The notes: generated from the sequence alone by a model not told the origin. A stretch of DNA of 64,000 nucleotides from an uncultured Collinsella sp. (GCA_934654775.1 CAKUGR010000007.1:62001-126000), one strand, 5' to 3'; shown: positions 43,342 to 51,832, counted from the stretch's first letter. Program-made: numbers and translations.

Positions 43342-43965
43342 ATGAAGGTTCTTTTGGTCAACGGCAGCCCCAAGGCAAACGGCAATACCGCCCGCGCACT
43401 CGCCGAGGTCGCCGAGCAACTCAACGCCGAGGACATCGATACCGAGGTTTTCCAGCTGGGTGCCAAGCCCATTCGCGACTGCATCGGCTGCGGCCAGTGC
43501 GGCAAGCTCGACGGGCGCTGCGTCTTTGATGACGACGTGGTCAACGAGCTGATTGCCGCCGCCGAGCAGGCAGATGGCTTTGTCTTTGGCTCACCTGTCT
43601 ACTATGCGCACCCCAGCGGCCGCATCCTCTCGGCTCTCGACCGCGCCTTCTATGCCGGAAGCAAAGCTTTTGCACACAAGCCGGGCGCTGCCGTCGCCGT
43701 TGCCCGCCGCGGTGGCACGTCGACCACCTTCGATGTACTCAATAAATACTTCACCATCAACCAGATGCCCGTGGTCGCCTCCACCTACTGGAACAACGTC
43801 TTTGGTGCCATGCCGGGCGAAGCCGCCCAGGACGCCGAGGGCCTTGCCACCATGCGAAACATCGGCAAAAACATGGCCTGGCTCCTGCGTTGCATCGAGG
43901 CGGGCAAGGCTGCCGGCATCGAAGCCCCCGAGGCCGATCGCGAGCGCACCAACTTCATTCGATAA
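43342..43965 (+). CDS. NADPH-dependent FMN reductase / iron-sulfur flavoprotein family
   Basis: 207 residues; GAGGGAG six bases before the ATG. The N-terminus MKVLLVNGSPKANGNTARAL is the flavodoxin-fold FMN site, and CIGCGQCGKLDGRC (Cys at about 48, 51, 54) fits the compact Cys motif of iron-sulfur flavoproteins. FGSPVYYAHPSGRILSALDR is also family-like. It probably moves electrons from NAD(P)H to quinones or other acceptors in anaerobic redox balance. Confidence 0.85.
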   Translation: MKVLLVNGSPKANGNTARALAEVAEQLNAEDIDTEVFQLGAKPIRDCIGCGQCGKLDGRCVFDDDVVNELIAAAEQADGFVFGSPVYYAHPSGRILSALDRAFYAGSKAFAHKPGAAVAVARRGGTSTTFDVLNKYFTINQMPVVASTYWNNVFGAMPGEAAQDAEGLATMRNIGKNMAWLLRCIEAGKAAGIEAPEADRERTNFIR

Positions 43966-44012
43966 GTCCAGCGGTGGTCACCTCGATGTTCGTTAGAACG
44001 GCGGAACATAAT

Positions 44013-44354
44013 ATGAATATTCAAATCTTCGGCACCAAAAAATCCTTCGATACCAAGAAAGCCCAGCGTTATTTTAAAGAGCGCCGCATTAAGGTGCAGT
44101 TTATTGACCTTAAGGAAAAGGAGATGAGCAAAGGCGAGTTCACGAGCGTGATGCAGGCGGTCGGCGGCATCGACAAGCTGCTCAACCCCAAGGCCAAGGA
44201 CGAGGAGACGCTCGCGCTCATCCAGCACCTCACCCCTAGCCAGCGCTTCGACAAGTTGCTCGAGAACCAGCAGGTTCTAGCCGAGCCCATCGTTCGCAAC
44301 GGCAAAAAGGCCACCGTCGGCTATTGCCCCGATGTATGGGGAGCCTGGGAGTAG
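44013..44354 (+). CDS. ArsC/Spx-family protein lacking the catalytic Cys
   Basis: 113 residues of thioredoxin-like ArsC/YffB type: FGTKKSFDTKKAQRYFKERR, FIDLKEKEMSKGE, LLNPKAKDEE, PSQRFDKLLENQQVLAEPIV and RNGKKATVGY. In this family the first loop normally reads K-x-C-D-T-x-K-K-A; here Ser/Phe stands at the Cys position, so arsenate reduction is unlikely. Such proteins may act like Spx or YffB as adaptor proteins. It follows the flavin reductase by 47 bases on the same strand. Confidence 0.78.
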   Translation: MNIQIFGTKKSFDTKKAQRYFKERRIKVQFIDLKEKEMSKGEFTSVMQAVGGIDKLLNPKAKDEETLALIQHLTPSQRFDKLLENQQVLAEPIVRNGKKATVGYCPDVWGAWE

Positions 44355-44440
44355 CCTGTGTTATTTGCCAGCGCGTGGGTATAAGAGCAGGCGTTTGGCA
44401 TAAGATTCAACTGTAAGCCATGTCTAACAAAGGAGGGCAC

Positions 44441-45571
44441 ATGCCCAACAAACCCGTGAAGATCATCATGCTTACCGGATACCTCGGTGCCGGTAAGACC
44501 ACGCTGCTCAACCACATTCTCGCTAACGACGGCGGTATCCGCGCCGCCGTGATCGTCAACGATATCGGCGAGATCAACGTCGACGCCAGCCTTATCGCCG
44601 ACGGCGGCCTTTCCGAGACCGATGACCTCATCCCGCTCACCAACGGCTGCATCTGCTGCACGCTTTCGGACGACCTGGCCAACCAGCTGCAGGACATTGC
44701 CGATTCGGGCAAGTTCGACTACATCATCATCGAGGCCTCGGGTATCTGCGAGCCTATCCCCATCGCCTACACCATCTCGAGCTTCTGCGACGAGGCCAAG
44801 GTGGGCGGCGAGCCCAAGCTCGCGCTCGACAACATCGTGGCCGTGGTCGACTGCGCCCGCATGTACGACGAGTTCAACGGCGGTCGCGACCTGCTGGCTG
44901 AGGATATCGACGAGGACGACATCGAAAGCCTGCTCATCCAGCAGATTGAATTCTGCTCCACGCTGATCCTCAACAAGACCGACACCGTGACGCCCGAGCA
45001 GATCGCCGAGCTCAAGGCCATCGTGCGCAGCCTGCAGAAGGACGCCGTAATTGTCGAGGCTCAAAACGGCGAGGTCCCCATGGAGGAGCTGCTCGACACC
45101 GACCGCTTCGACTTTATGCGCGCCTACAACTCCGCCGCTTGGATCGAGGCCATGGAGCATCCCGAGGAGCACGACGACCCCGAGGTGCTCGAGTACGACA
45201 TCGAGACCTTTGTGTACTCACGCCGCAAGCCGTTTGACCTGCAGAAGTTCACCGATTTTGTTGAGCAGGAGTGGCCCGACGAGGTCATTCGCGTCAAGGG
45301 CCCGCTGTGGCAGACCGGCGATCCGGACATGTGCTACATGTTTGAGCAGGCCGGCCACCAGATGCGCCTGATGGAGAACGGTCTGTTTGTCGACTCGGCG
45401 CCCGAGGGCGAGAAGCAGAAGATCATCGACGAGAACCCCGAGATCATGCAGATTTGGGACGACGAGACGGGTGACCGCATGACGAGCCTGTGCATCATCG
45501 GCCGTCACATGGACAAGGATGCACTCATCGCCTCCCTCGATGCCTGCCTGACCGACTGGCACCGCGCCTAG
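44441..45571 (+). CDS. G3E-family GTPase (CobW/YjiA-like metal chaperone)
   Basis: 376 residues from ATG 44441 with AAAGGAGG six bases upstream. Walker A GYLGAGKTT (13-21), the metal-binding GCICC motif (Cys70, 72, 73), Walker B-like IIIEASGICEP, NKTD (base specificity) and a CobW C-terminal domain (LQKFTDFVEQEWPDEVIRVK). G3E proteins use GTP to insert or traffic Zn, Co or Ni. No metal-enzyme gene is adjacent, so the client is unknown. Confidence 0.88.
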   Translation: MPNKPVKIIMLTGYLGAGKTTLLNHILANDGGIRAAVIVNDIGEINVDASLIADGGLSETDDLIPLTNGCICCTLSDDLANQLQDIADSGKFDYIIIEASGICEPIPIAYTISSFCDEAKVGGEPKLALDNIVAVVDCARMYDEFNGGRDLLAEDIDEDDIESLLIQQIEFCSTLILNKTDTVTPEQIAELKAIVRSLQKDAVIVEAQNGEVPMEELLDTDRFDFMRAYNSAAWIEAMEHPEEHDDPEVLEYDIETFVYSRRKPFDLQKFTDFVEQEWPDEVIRVKGPLWQTGDPDMCYMFEQAGHQMRLMENGLFVDSAPEGEKQKIIDENPEIMQIWDDETGDRMTSLCIIGRHMDKDALIASLDACLTDWHRA

Positions 45572-45610
45572 GTTTATCCAAGCGGGCATTTTTCCGCCTA
45601 CGTAACCGTC

Positions 45611-45652
45611 AAACCACCACGAAGGTGTCTGTCCCCTTCGTGGTGGTTTTTC
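45611..45652 (+). terminator. terminator / AAACCACCAC-family repeat copy 2
   Basis: AAACCACCACGAAGG and CCTTCGTGGTGGTTT pair perfectly over 15 bp around a 9-base loop and are followed by TT. It is the second copy of the 782-820 element, so a dispersed repeat serves as a terminator for the G3E gene. Confidence 0.85.
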
Positions 45653-45672
45653 GTTCTGAGCCAAGGAGATTC

Positions 45673-46272
45673 ATGTTCAACATTGTGTTGTATGCGCCCG
45701 AGATTCCAGCCAATACGGGCAATATCGGCCGCACCTGCGTGGTTACCGGCGCCCGCCTGCATCTGGTCGAGCCGCTGGGCTTTTCGCTCGACGACAAGAC
45801 GGTACGTCGCGCCGGCCTGGGCTACTGGCAAAACTTGGATGTGACGACCTATGCCGGCTGGGAGGATTTTCTTGCGCGCAACGGCCTCTCCCCCGCCGAC
45901 GAGCGCCTACATCTGCTGACCAAAAAGGCGCGCCGCACCTATGCACAGAGCACCTATCGCGATGGCGACTTCTTGGTCTTTGGCAGCGAGAGCTCGGGTA
46001 TTCCCGAGCCACTGCTTGCCGCGGCACCCGGGCGCTGTGAGCGCATCCCCATGCTGCGCGATTGCGACTCACTCAATAACGCCGAGGCCTGGGAAGCCCA
46101 CGAGGAATCACTCGGGCATACCGAGGACAGCCACGAAGCCATCCTTCAACAGGATATCTGCGGCAACTTCGTCAATCCGGACGACTACCGCATCAGCGCA
46201 CTCAACCTCTCCAACAGCGCCGCCATCGTCCTCTACGAAGCCCTGCGCCAGACAGGCTTTCCGGCAATGTGA
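45673..46272 (+). CDS. trmL: tRNA (cytidine/uridine-34 2'-O)-methyltransferase TrmL
   Basis: 199 residues from ATG 45673 (AAGGAG). A SPOUT methyltransferase: FNIVLYAPEIPANTGNIGRTC at the start, LVEPLGFSLDDKTVRRAGLGYW, LVFGSESSGIPEPLL and LNLSNSAAIVLYEALRQTGF, which form the SAM knot. It methylates the wobble base of Leu tRNAs. It is about 40 residues longer than usual because of an inserted stretch after the SDSL-like segment (NAEAWEAHEESLGHTEDSHE). Its last Met and stop (ATG TGA) lie in the 33-bp palindrome that starts at 46266. Confidence 0.92.
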   Translation: MFNIVLYAPEIPANTGNIGRTCVVTGARLHLVEPLGFSLDDKTVRRAGLGYWQNLDVTTYAGWEDFLARNGLSPADERLHLLTKKARRTYAQSTYRDGDFLVFGSESSGIPEPLLAAAPGRCERIPMLRDCDSLNNAEAWEAHEESLGHTEDSHEAILQQDICGNFVNPDDYRISALNLSNSAAIVLYEALRQTGFPAM

Positions 46273-46298
46273 CAAAGGGACAGTCCCTTTGTCACATT
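46266..46298. repeat. 33-bp palindrome, TGTGACAAAGGGAC family, copy P1
   Basis: AATGTGACAAAGGGAC, a central A, then its exact inverse: 16-1-16. It contains the trmL stop. Copies P2-P4 are at 47497, 50599 and 51801; none lie elsewhere in the window. Confidence 0.92.
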
Positions 46299-46332
46299 CG
46301 AGCGCCATTCTGTTAAACGTAATTAATCGCTT

Positions 46333-46372
46333 TTAACTGAAATTAACTAGAATAAAATGAAGTTAACTCGAG
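46333..46372 (+). promoter_or_regulatory. 10-bp phased repeats upstream of AAA ATPase 1
   Basis: TTAACTGAAA, TTAACTAGAA, TAAAATGAAG and TTAACTCGAG follow one another without gaps, three sharing TTAACT. They sit 19-58 bases before the GTG start, over the likely promoter, with one site per helical turn. Confidence 0.65.
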
Positions 46373-46390
46373 ACGCTGAAGGAGAGCACA

Positions 46391-47491
46391 GTGGAGTATC
46401 TCGAAAACCCGTTTACTCCTAGTTTTGGTGAGGTTCCGGCACATCTTGCCGGAAGGCAGCAGATCATTCGTGATCTGGACCGTGCTTTCTTGAGCCAGCG
46501 CAGGCGCCCGGAACTGACCTCTATCTTCTCGGGGGCACGCGGAACAGGCAAGACCGCCCTCATGTCGTCGCTTGCGACGAGGGCCGAATCCCATGGCTGG
46601 GTTGCCGTAAAGACAACCGCGCTTCCAGGAATGCTTGAGGAAATCGAGCTCGGAGCAAAACGGGCAGCAGCCCACCTCATTGATCTATCGAGCGATTTCG
46701 AAATTACCGGTCTTGGAATCGCGCCTCTCGGCAGCATCGAGGTCAATCACGCCCATGAGGTCTCGACTTGGCGTTACCGCATGAGTGACATCATCGACCA
46801 GCTCAATGAGGCCGACACCGGGCTACTCATCACGGTTGATGAGGTCGATCCGACACTCGACGAGATAATTCAGCTCGCAGCGACGTATCAGCACTTTGTG
46901 ACCGATGGGAAACGCGTCGCCCTGCTCATGGCGGGACTTCCCAACAACGTATCGACGCTACTGAACCACAAGACGGTCTCGTTCCTTCGCCGCGCCCAAC
47001 AATATCATCTGGGTCGCATTGCCGACTATGACGTGCGCGAGGCCCTAATTCGCACAATCCAGGAAAACGATCGCCTGGCAGATGCTGAGGGAATCGATAG
47101 AGCCGTTCGCTCGATCTCTGGTTTTCCCTTCCTATTGCAACTCGTAGGCTACCGTGCCTGGGATCTCACAAGCGATTCGAAGGAAATCTCGACACGCGAC
47201 TTTGACCTAGGAATCAAAATCGCACACGACGAGATGGATGACCGAATCCTCGCGGCAACCTATCGGGAACTCACTGCAGAGGACAAGCGATTCCTCATCG
47301 CCATGCTCGATGACGAGGAAGAGTCCACCACCGCTGACCTTGTCGAACGCCTTAAGCGTTCGCCGCAGCAGGTCTCCCGCTACCGACGCCGCATGATAGA
47401 TGCCGGCATCATTGGAGAACGCGGGCGCGGAATCGTCGCTTTTGAATTGCCATTCTTCCGCGATTATCTCGCCGCTCAATGCGTGAAATAG
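46391..47491 (+). CDS. AAA ATPase 1 with C-terminal winged helix
   Basis: 366 residues from GTG, GAAGGAG upstream. An Orc1/AAA_16-like ATPase: NPFTPSFGEVPAHLAGRQQI at the N-terminus, Walker A SGARGTGKTA (47-56), Walker B LLITVDEVD (about 148), sensor MAGLPNN and FLRRAQQ. The last 80 residues (STTADLVERLKRSPQQVSRY, RRMIDAGIIGERGRG) look like a winged helix. It is about 30 percent identical by eye to the ATPase at 50624-51733. It lies alone between palindromes P1 and P2. Such genes resemble defence or plasmid-type regulators; function unknown. Confidence 0.7.
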   Translation: MEYLENPFTPSFGEVPAHLAGRQQIIRDLDRAFLSQRRRPELTSIFSGARGTGKTALMSSLATRAESHGWVAVKTTALPGMLEEIELGAKRAAAHLIDLSSDFEITGLGIAPLGSIEVNHAHEVSTWRYRMSDIIDQLNEADTGLLITVDEVDPTLDEIIQLAATYQHFVTDGKRVALLMAGLPNNVSTLLNHKTVSFLRRAQQYHLGRIADYDVREALIRTIQENDRLADAEGIDRAVRSISGFPFLLQLVGYRAWDLTSDSKEISTRDFDLGIKIAHDEMDDRILAATYRELTAEDKRFLIAMLDDEEESTTADLVERLKRSPQQVSRYRRRMIDAGIIGERGRGIVAFELPFFRDYLAAQCVK

Positions 47492-47496
47492 AAGTC

Positions 47497-47528
47497 AATG
47501 TGACAAAGGGGCAGTCCCTTTGTCACAT
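47497..47528. repeat. palindrome copy P2
   Basis: Same as P1 except one base in the core (GGGGCAGTCCC), 5 bases after the stop of AAA ATPase 1 and in the same orientation as P1. Confidence 0.9.
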
Positions 47529-47531
47529 CGC

Positions 47532-50018
47532 CTATAGATAACGACCGGTAATGCTCTTGGAGCAAGCAGCGATATCCACCGGCGTGCCGGCGCAGACGAT
47601 TTGCCCGCCGGCGTCGCCGCCGCCTGGACCCATGTCAATCACGTAGTCGGCGTTGCGGATGAGGTCGAGATCATGCTCGATCACGATGACCGTGGCGCCC
47701 TTGGCAACCAGGCCGTCAAACACAGCCAGCAGTACCTGAACATCGAGCGGATGTAGGCCAATCGTTGGCTCGTCGAATACGAACACGGCATCGTCCTGCA
47801 CACGGCCCATCTCGCTCGCGAGCTTAAGGCGCTGCGCCTCGCCACCCGAAAGCGCCGGCGTAGGCTCGCCAAGTGTGAGGTAGCCCAGACCCAGGTCGTG
47901 CAAGGTCTGCAGGCGCGTCTGAACTTTCTTGAGTCCCACCGTGGCGTCGAGTGCCTCGTCCACGCTCATATCCATAAGTTGCGGCAACGTAAGCAGACTG
48001 CCGTCCTTGCCCTCGCGATGGATATGCGAGGCGGCCTCGGCGTAGCGCGAGCCGCGGCATGCCGGGCAGACGATCTCGACATCGGGCAAAAACTGCACGT
48101 CAAGCGATATGGAACCCGTACCATCACACGTGGGACAGCGCAGGGCACCGGTGTTGTAGCTAAAGGCGCCCGCCTTGTAGCCGGCAGCTTTGGCCTCGGG
48201 TGTACGGGCGAAGGCGCGACGCAGCTCGTCGTGGATATCGGCATAGGTCGCCACCGTCGAGCGCACGTTGGCACCGATGGGCGTGGCGTCGATGAGGTTG
48301 GCACGGTCGATTCCCTCGGCATCGATCCAGCGCACATGGCGCGGCAAGCGCTCACCGGCCGCTTGTGCCTTAAGTGCGGGGATGAGTGTCTCGAGCACGA
48401 GCGTCGTCTTGCCCGAGCCAGAAACACCCGTCACTGCGACGAGACGGCCGCGCGGGATATCGACTTTGAGCGGCTTGACGGTATGAATTGCGCCGGTCGC
48501 CATGCGAATATGGCCCTGGTCAAACATTTCAACGACGTCCACCTGCGGGCGCAAGCGCTTGGGGTCCGAGCGCAAGAACTGCGCGATTCGGCTGGCTTGG
48601 GCGCGCTCGACCTCATCCACCGAACCGGCAGCAATCACGTTGCCGCCGTCCGCTCCGGCAACGGGGCCCATCTCGACCAGATAGTCGGCTTCCGTCAGCA
48701 CGCGTGTATCGTGGTCGACAACGACCACGGTGTTGCCGTCGGCAACCAGGTCGCGCATCACGCCCACCAGGCCATCGACATTTGCCGGATGCAAGCCAAT
48801 CGAGGGCTCGTCCAGTACATAGAGCACGCCCGTCGAGCGATTGCGCACCACGCGGGCCAGCTGCACGCGCTGACGCTCGCCCGTAGAGAGCGTGGCGCCG
48901 GCGCGATCGAGCGAAAGGTAATCGAGGCCCAAGTCGACCAGACGGCGAGCCGTGCTCAAGAACGAATCACAGATGTCCGCTGCCATGGGCTGCATCTCGC
49001 CCGGCAACGACGCGGGCACGCCACGCACCCATTCGATCGCCTCGCCCAGCGTCATAGCTGCAGCCCGCGCCAAATTGATACCGCGCACCTGCGGCTGACG
49101 CGCCGCCTCGGAAAGCCGCGTGCCACCACAGTCGCGGCATGGCCCCTCGCGCAAAAAGCGCGCAACGCGTTTGAGCCCCTTATCGTCCTTGACCTTGGCG
49201 AGCGCATTCTCGACGGTATAGACGGCGTTGTAATAGGTAAAGTCAAGCGGCGTGGCGCCCTCGCCGTTTTTGGGAACGTAGAGGATGTGCTTCTTAACCG
49301 CCGGACCATGGAACACGATGTCGCGCTCGGCGGGCGCGAGCTGGTTAAACGGCACGTCGGTGCGCACGCCCATCTCGCCGGCCACCTGCTTCATCAGGTC
49401 CCACATGAGCGTGCCCCAGGGAAGCACCGCACCCTCGTTGATAGTCTTCGACTCGTCGGGCACCAGGCTCGCCTCGTCCACCTCGCGCATAACGCCCGTG
49501 CCGCCGCAGGTAGGGCACGCACCGCCGCTGTTGAAGGCAAGGTCCTCGGCACTTGGCGCATAGAACTCGCGGCCGCATGCGGGGCATGCGAGCAACAGGC
49601 CTGCGGCCACGTTAAGGCTCGGCTCCACGCGCGCCCCGCAGTGCGGGCACACGTGACGGGCGCAACGGCTAAAGAGCAGACGCAGACTATTGTTGAGCTC
49701 GGACATGGTGCCAAAAGTGGAACGCACGCCCGGCACGCTCGGACGCTGGTGTAGCGCGAGCGCCGCCGGCACGTGCAGCACCTCATCCACCTGAGCGTGC
49801 TCGGCCTGGGTGAGCCGTCGGCGGGTATAGGTGCTGAGCGCCTCCAAGTAACGGCGCGAGCCCTCGGCATAAAGAACACCCAACGCCAGCGAGCTCTTGC
49901 CCGAGCCCGACACACCGGCAATACCCACGAGCTTTCCCAGCGGAATATCGATATCGATGTCCTTAAGGTTGTGTACGCGCGCGCCACGCACCTCGATAGC
50001 ACTTGGTTGTTGCGGCAA
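47532..50018 (-). CDS. UvrA2-like excinuclease ATPase subunit
   Basis: 828 residues from TTG 50018 with AGAGGGG eight bases upstream. Two ABC modules: Walker A GVSGSGKSS (35-43) and GVSGSGKTT, signatures LSTGERQRVQLA and LSGGEAQRLKLA, Walker B VLYVLDEPSIGLHP and VFVFDEPTIGLHP, and Cys pairs of zinc modules (CPHCG, CPACG, CPTCGG, CPTCDG). It is about 110 residues shorter than UvrA and appears to lack the UvrB-binding region, as in UvrA2/DrrC proteins linked to drug tolerance. It begins two bases after the GNAT gene stop. Confidence 0.88.
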   Translation of the reverse strand: MPQQPSAIEVRGARVHNLKDIDIDIPLGKLVGIAGVSGSGKSSLALGVLYAEGSRRYLEALSTYTRRRLTQAEHAQVDEVLHVPAALALHQRPSVPGVRSTFGTMSELNNSLRLLFSRCARHVCPHCGARVEPSLNVAAGLLLACPACGREFYAPSAEDLAFNSGGACPTCGGTGVMREVDEASLVPDESKTINEGAVLPWGTLMWDLMKQVAGEMGVRTDVPFNQLAPAERDIVFHGPAVKKHILYVPKNGEGATPLDFTYYNAVYTVENALAKVKDDKGLKRVARFLREGPCRDCGGTRLSEAARQPQVRGINLARAAAMTLGEAIEWVRGVPASLPGEMQPMAADICDSFLSTARRLVDLGLDYLSLDRAGATLSTGERQRVQLARVVRNRSTGVLYVLDEPSIGLHPANVDGLVGVMRDLVADGNTVVVVDHDTRVLTEADYLVEMGPVAGADGGNVIAAGSVDEVERAQASRIAQFLRSDPKRLRPQVDVVEMFDQGHIRMATGAIHTVKPLKVDIPRGRLVAVTGVSGSGKTTLVLETLIPALKAQAAGERLPRHVRWIDAEGIDRANLIDATPIGANVRSTVATYADIHDELRRAFARTPEAKAAGYKAGAFSYNTGALRCPTCDGTGSISLDVQFLPDVEIVCPACRGSRYAEAASHIHREGKDGSLLTLPQLMDMSVDEALDATVGLKKVQTRLQTLHDLGLGYLTLGEPTPALSGGEAQRLKLASEMGRVQDDAVFVFDEPTIGLHPLDVQVLLAVFDGLVAKGATVIVIEHDLDLIRNADYVIDMGPGGGDAGGQIVCAGTPVDIAACSKSITGRYL

Positions 50019-50020
50019 CT

Positions 50021-50578
50021 TTATCGCCCCTCTTCTGCCTGCTTGCGCCAGTCGTCGCAGGTCAAATACGTAAAGTGCTCGGTGCGCACGTCGCCCATAA
50101 GCTCGCAGGGGACGTCGTGTTCAACATGATGCGGTACGAACCCGCATTTTTGCTGAACGCGCAACGACTTATTGTTGCCCTCATAGTATCCGCACCATAA
50201 CGCCTTGCAGCCGAGCGTTTCAAACGCATAGCGCTGCACGGCTCGCACAGCTTCGGGAGCGAAGCCCCGACCCCAGAAAGGCTTGGCAATCCAATAGCCC
50301 ACTTCGAGCTCGAGACCCGCGCCTTGGTGGCTCGACTCGCAGCGGGACGGCATGAGCCCGATGCTGCCCACGGGCTCGTCTGTCTCAGCAAGGCACACGG
50401 CAAAGGTATGGGGAGCGGAAAAGACCGTCCGAATAATTTCTCGGCTTTCTTCGATGCTTCGATGTGGCGGCCAACCTGCTGACGGCCCCACGTCTGGGTC
50501 ACTCGCGTATGCAAATAGAGCCATCGCGTCCGCCTCACGCCACGGACGAAGCGTCAAGCGCTCAGTATGAATCACCAT
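50021..50578 (-). CDS. GNAT acetyltransferase (RimJ/RimL type)
   Basis: 185 residues from ATG 50578 (GAGAGG). It reads MVIHTERLTLRPWREADAMA, GSIGLMPSRC, EVGYWIAKPFWGRGFAPEAV and CKALWCGYYEGNNKSLRVQQ, the RimJ/L N-acetyltransferase pattern with the acetyl-CoA loop WGRGFA. Its stop overlaps the leader of the UvrA2-like gene, so the two form an operon; a drug- or stress-related role is possible. Confidence 0.85.
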   Translation of the reverse strand: MVIHTERLTLRPWREADAMALFAYASDPDVGPSAGWPPHRSIEESREIIRTVFSAPHTFAVCLAETDEPVGSIGLMPSRCESSHQGAGLELEVGYWIAKPFWGRGFAPEAVRAVQRYAFETLGCKALWCGYYEGNNKSLRVQQKCGFVPHHVEHDVPCELMGDVRTEHFTYLTCDDWRKQAEEGR

Positions 50579-50598
50579 GTTTGACCTCTCGTCTGCCA

Positions 50599-50631
50599 AT
50601 GTGACAAAGGGACTGTCCCTTTGTCACATTA
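50599..50631. repeat. palindrome copy P3
   Basis: Reverse orientation (core GGGACTGTCCC on the plus strand). Its end supplies the Val-Met-stop of AAA ATPase 2. Confidence 0.92.
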
Positions 50632-51733
50632 CGCGTTCGCGGACATATTCGCCCAGCATGGGCACGGTAAAGCGAACGAGGCCGTAGCCTGCTGCCTCAA
50701 TGACACGCTCGCGAATCAGGCTCGCTCGATACTTACTTGCCCAGCTTTGGGTCCGGTCGCAACGCTCAATAACATCCGCCATGCGCGTTGGTCCGGCCTC
50801 GTCGACCGCCATCGCCTCGATAAACAGGCGTTGCGGGCTGCGCAGTCCGTAATACAGTGGCGCGTCGACTGCTTCGTAGAACTCAGAGACGGCATCCGCA
50901 TAGCCAACCTCGACATCACAGGCCTCAATATCCTGCGAATCGCGGCGAATAGCCGACCGCCACATGTAATAGCCCACGAGCTGAACCATATAGGGATGCC
51001 CCATACTTTTCTGCGCAGCGAGCTCAGCGGTCTTCGCATCCATGCAAAGACCCGCGCCTTCCACCGTCTGAATAAACGCATCGCGCACCTCGGGCAGAGG
51101 AATCGATCCCAGCGTGCGTTGCTGGGCGCGACGCAAAAACGTTACGCTCGGCTCCTCGAGCAGGTCGTCAACCATGCTGGGCAGGCCGGCAAAAACCAGC
51201 GCAAGACCGCGTTGGTCACCGTCGGACAGGCCCGTAGCATCCTGATCACCGAGCACCTGCTGGTACAGAACGGCAAGGGCCGCAAGCTCCTCAATGGACG
51301 CCGACTGCGCCTCGTCGATGGCAAACAGAACGCCTTTTCCCGGCCCAAGCTTTTTCAGACGCTCGTTGACCAACCAGCGCAGCGTTTCACCCTTTGCACG
51401 CGCCGCCTCGACCGACAAACGCCCGAATGATGGGCCGAATTCCATAGATGTCACGACGGGCTTGTTCGAACGAAGTGCATCGGCCAGGCGGTCGCATAGG
51501 CCAAGCGAAGCGGAATCGGAGACAACCGCCCATCCGCGCTCGCTGGCCAGGCGCTGCAACTCACGCAGCAGAACCGTTTTGCCACAGCCGCGGTTTCCCG
51601 TGATGAGCATGAGCCTGCCCGGCGCACCGGCGCCGTTATCGAGGCCTTCTTCAAAATCCTCAATGACCGACTCGCGGCCGATCAACACCGGAGGCCGCTT
51701 GCCAGCCGTTGGCTTAAAGGGATTTGGATTCAT
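50624..51733 (-). CDS. AAA ATPase 2, paralogue of the 46391 gene
   Basis: 369 residues, GAGGAGG upstream of the ATG. NPFKPTAGKRPPVLIGRESV, Walker A TGNRGCGKTV (45-54), Walker B VLFAIDEAQ (about 140), FAGLPSM, FLRRAQQ and HPYMVQLVGYYMW align with ATPase 1 throughout. The C-terminal part (MADVIERCDRTQSWASKYRA) again looks like a winged helix. The gene ends as Arg-Val-Met-stop with ATG TGA inside palindrome P3 and starts next to phased repeats and P4. The module is the mirror image of the first. Confidence 0.7.
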   Translation of the reverse strand: MNPNPFKPTAGKRPPVLIGRESVIEDFEEGLDNGAGAPGRLMLITGNRGCGKTVLLRELQRLASERGWAVVSDSASLGLCDRLADALRSNKPVVTSMEFGPSFGRLSVEAARAKGETLRWLVNERLKKLGPGKGVLFAIDEAQSASIEELAALAVLYQQVLGDQDATGLSDGDQRGLALVFAGLPSMVDDLLEEPSVTFLRRAQQRTLGSIPLPEVRDAFIQTVEGAGLCMDAKTAELAAQKSMGHPYMVQLVGYYMWRSAIRRDSQDIEACDVEVGYADAVSEFYEAVDAPLYYGLRSPQRLFIEAMAVDEAGPTRMADVIERCDRTQSWASKYRASLIRERVIEAAGYGLVRFTVPMLGEYVRERVM

Positions 51734-51769
51734 GTCGGCCTCCTCAGATTGGCAAATGCTCTCTACAGT

Positions 51770-51799
51770 TATACCAACTTATACCGAATTGTACCAACT
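51770..51799 (-). promoter_or_regulatory. three 10-bp phased repeats upstream of AAA ATPase 2
   Basis: TATACCAACT, TATACCGAAT and TGTACCAACT are contiguous. On the minus strand they overlap TTGGTA and TATAAC spaced 18 bases apart, a likely promoter for ATPase 2. They adjoin palindrome P4 directly. Confidence 0.65.
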
Positions 51800-51800
51800 G

Positions 51801-51832
51801 AATGTGACAAAGGGACTGTCCCTTTGTCACAT
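51801..51832. repeat. palindrome copy P4
   Basis: Reverse orientation like P3. It supplies the Arg-Met-stop of the TetM-like gene (ATG TGA in the repeat) and lies immediately upstream of the ATPase 2 module. Confidence 0.92.

Noticed and set aside
46266..46298. The 33-bp palindrome as an ordinary trmL terminator only
   Set aside because: It lacks a T-run and recurs at three other places in fixed relation to the ATPase genes, so a terminator alone does not explain it.
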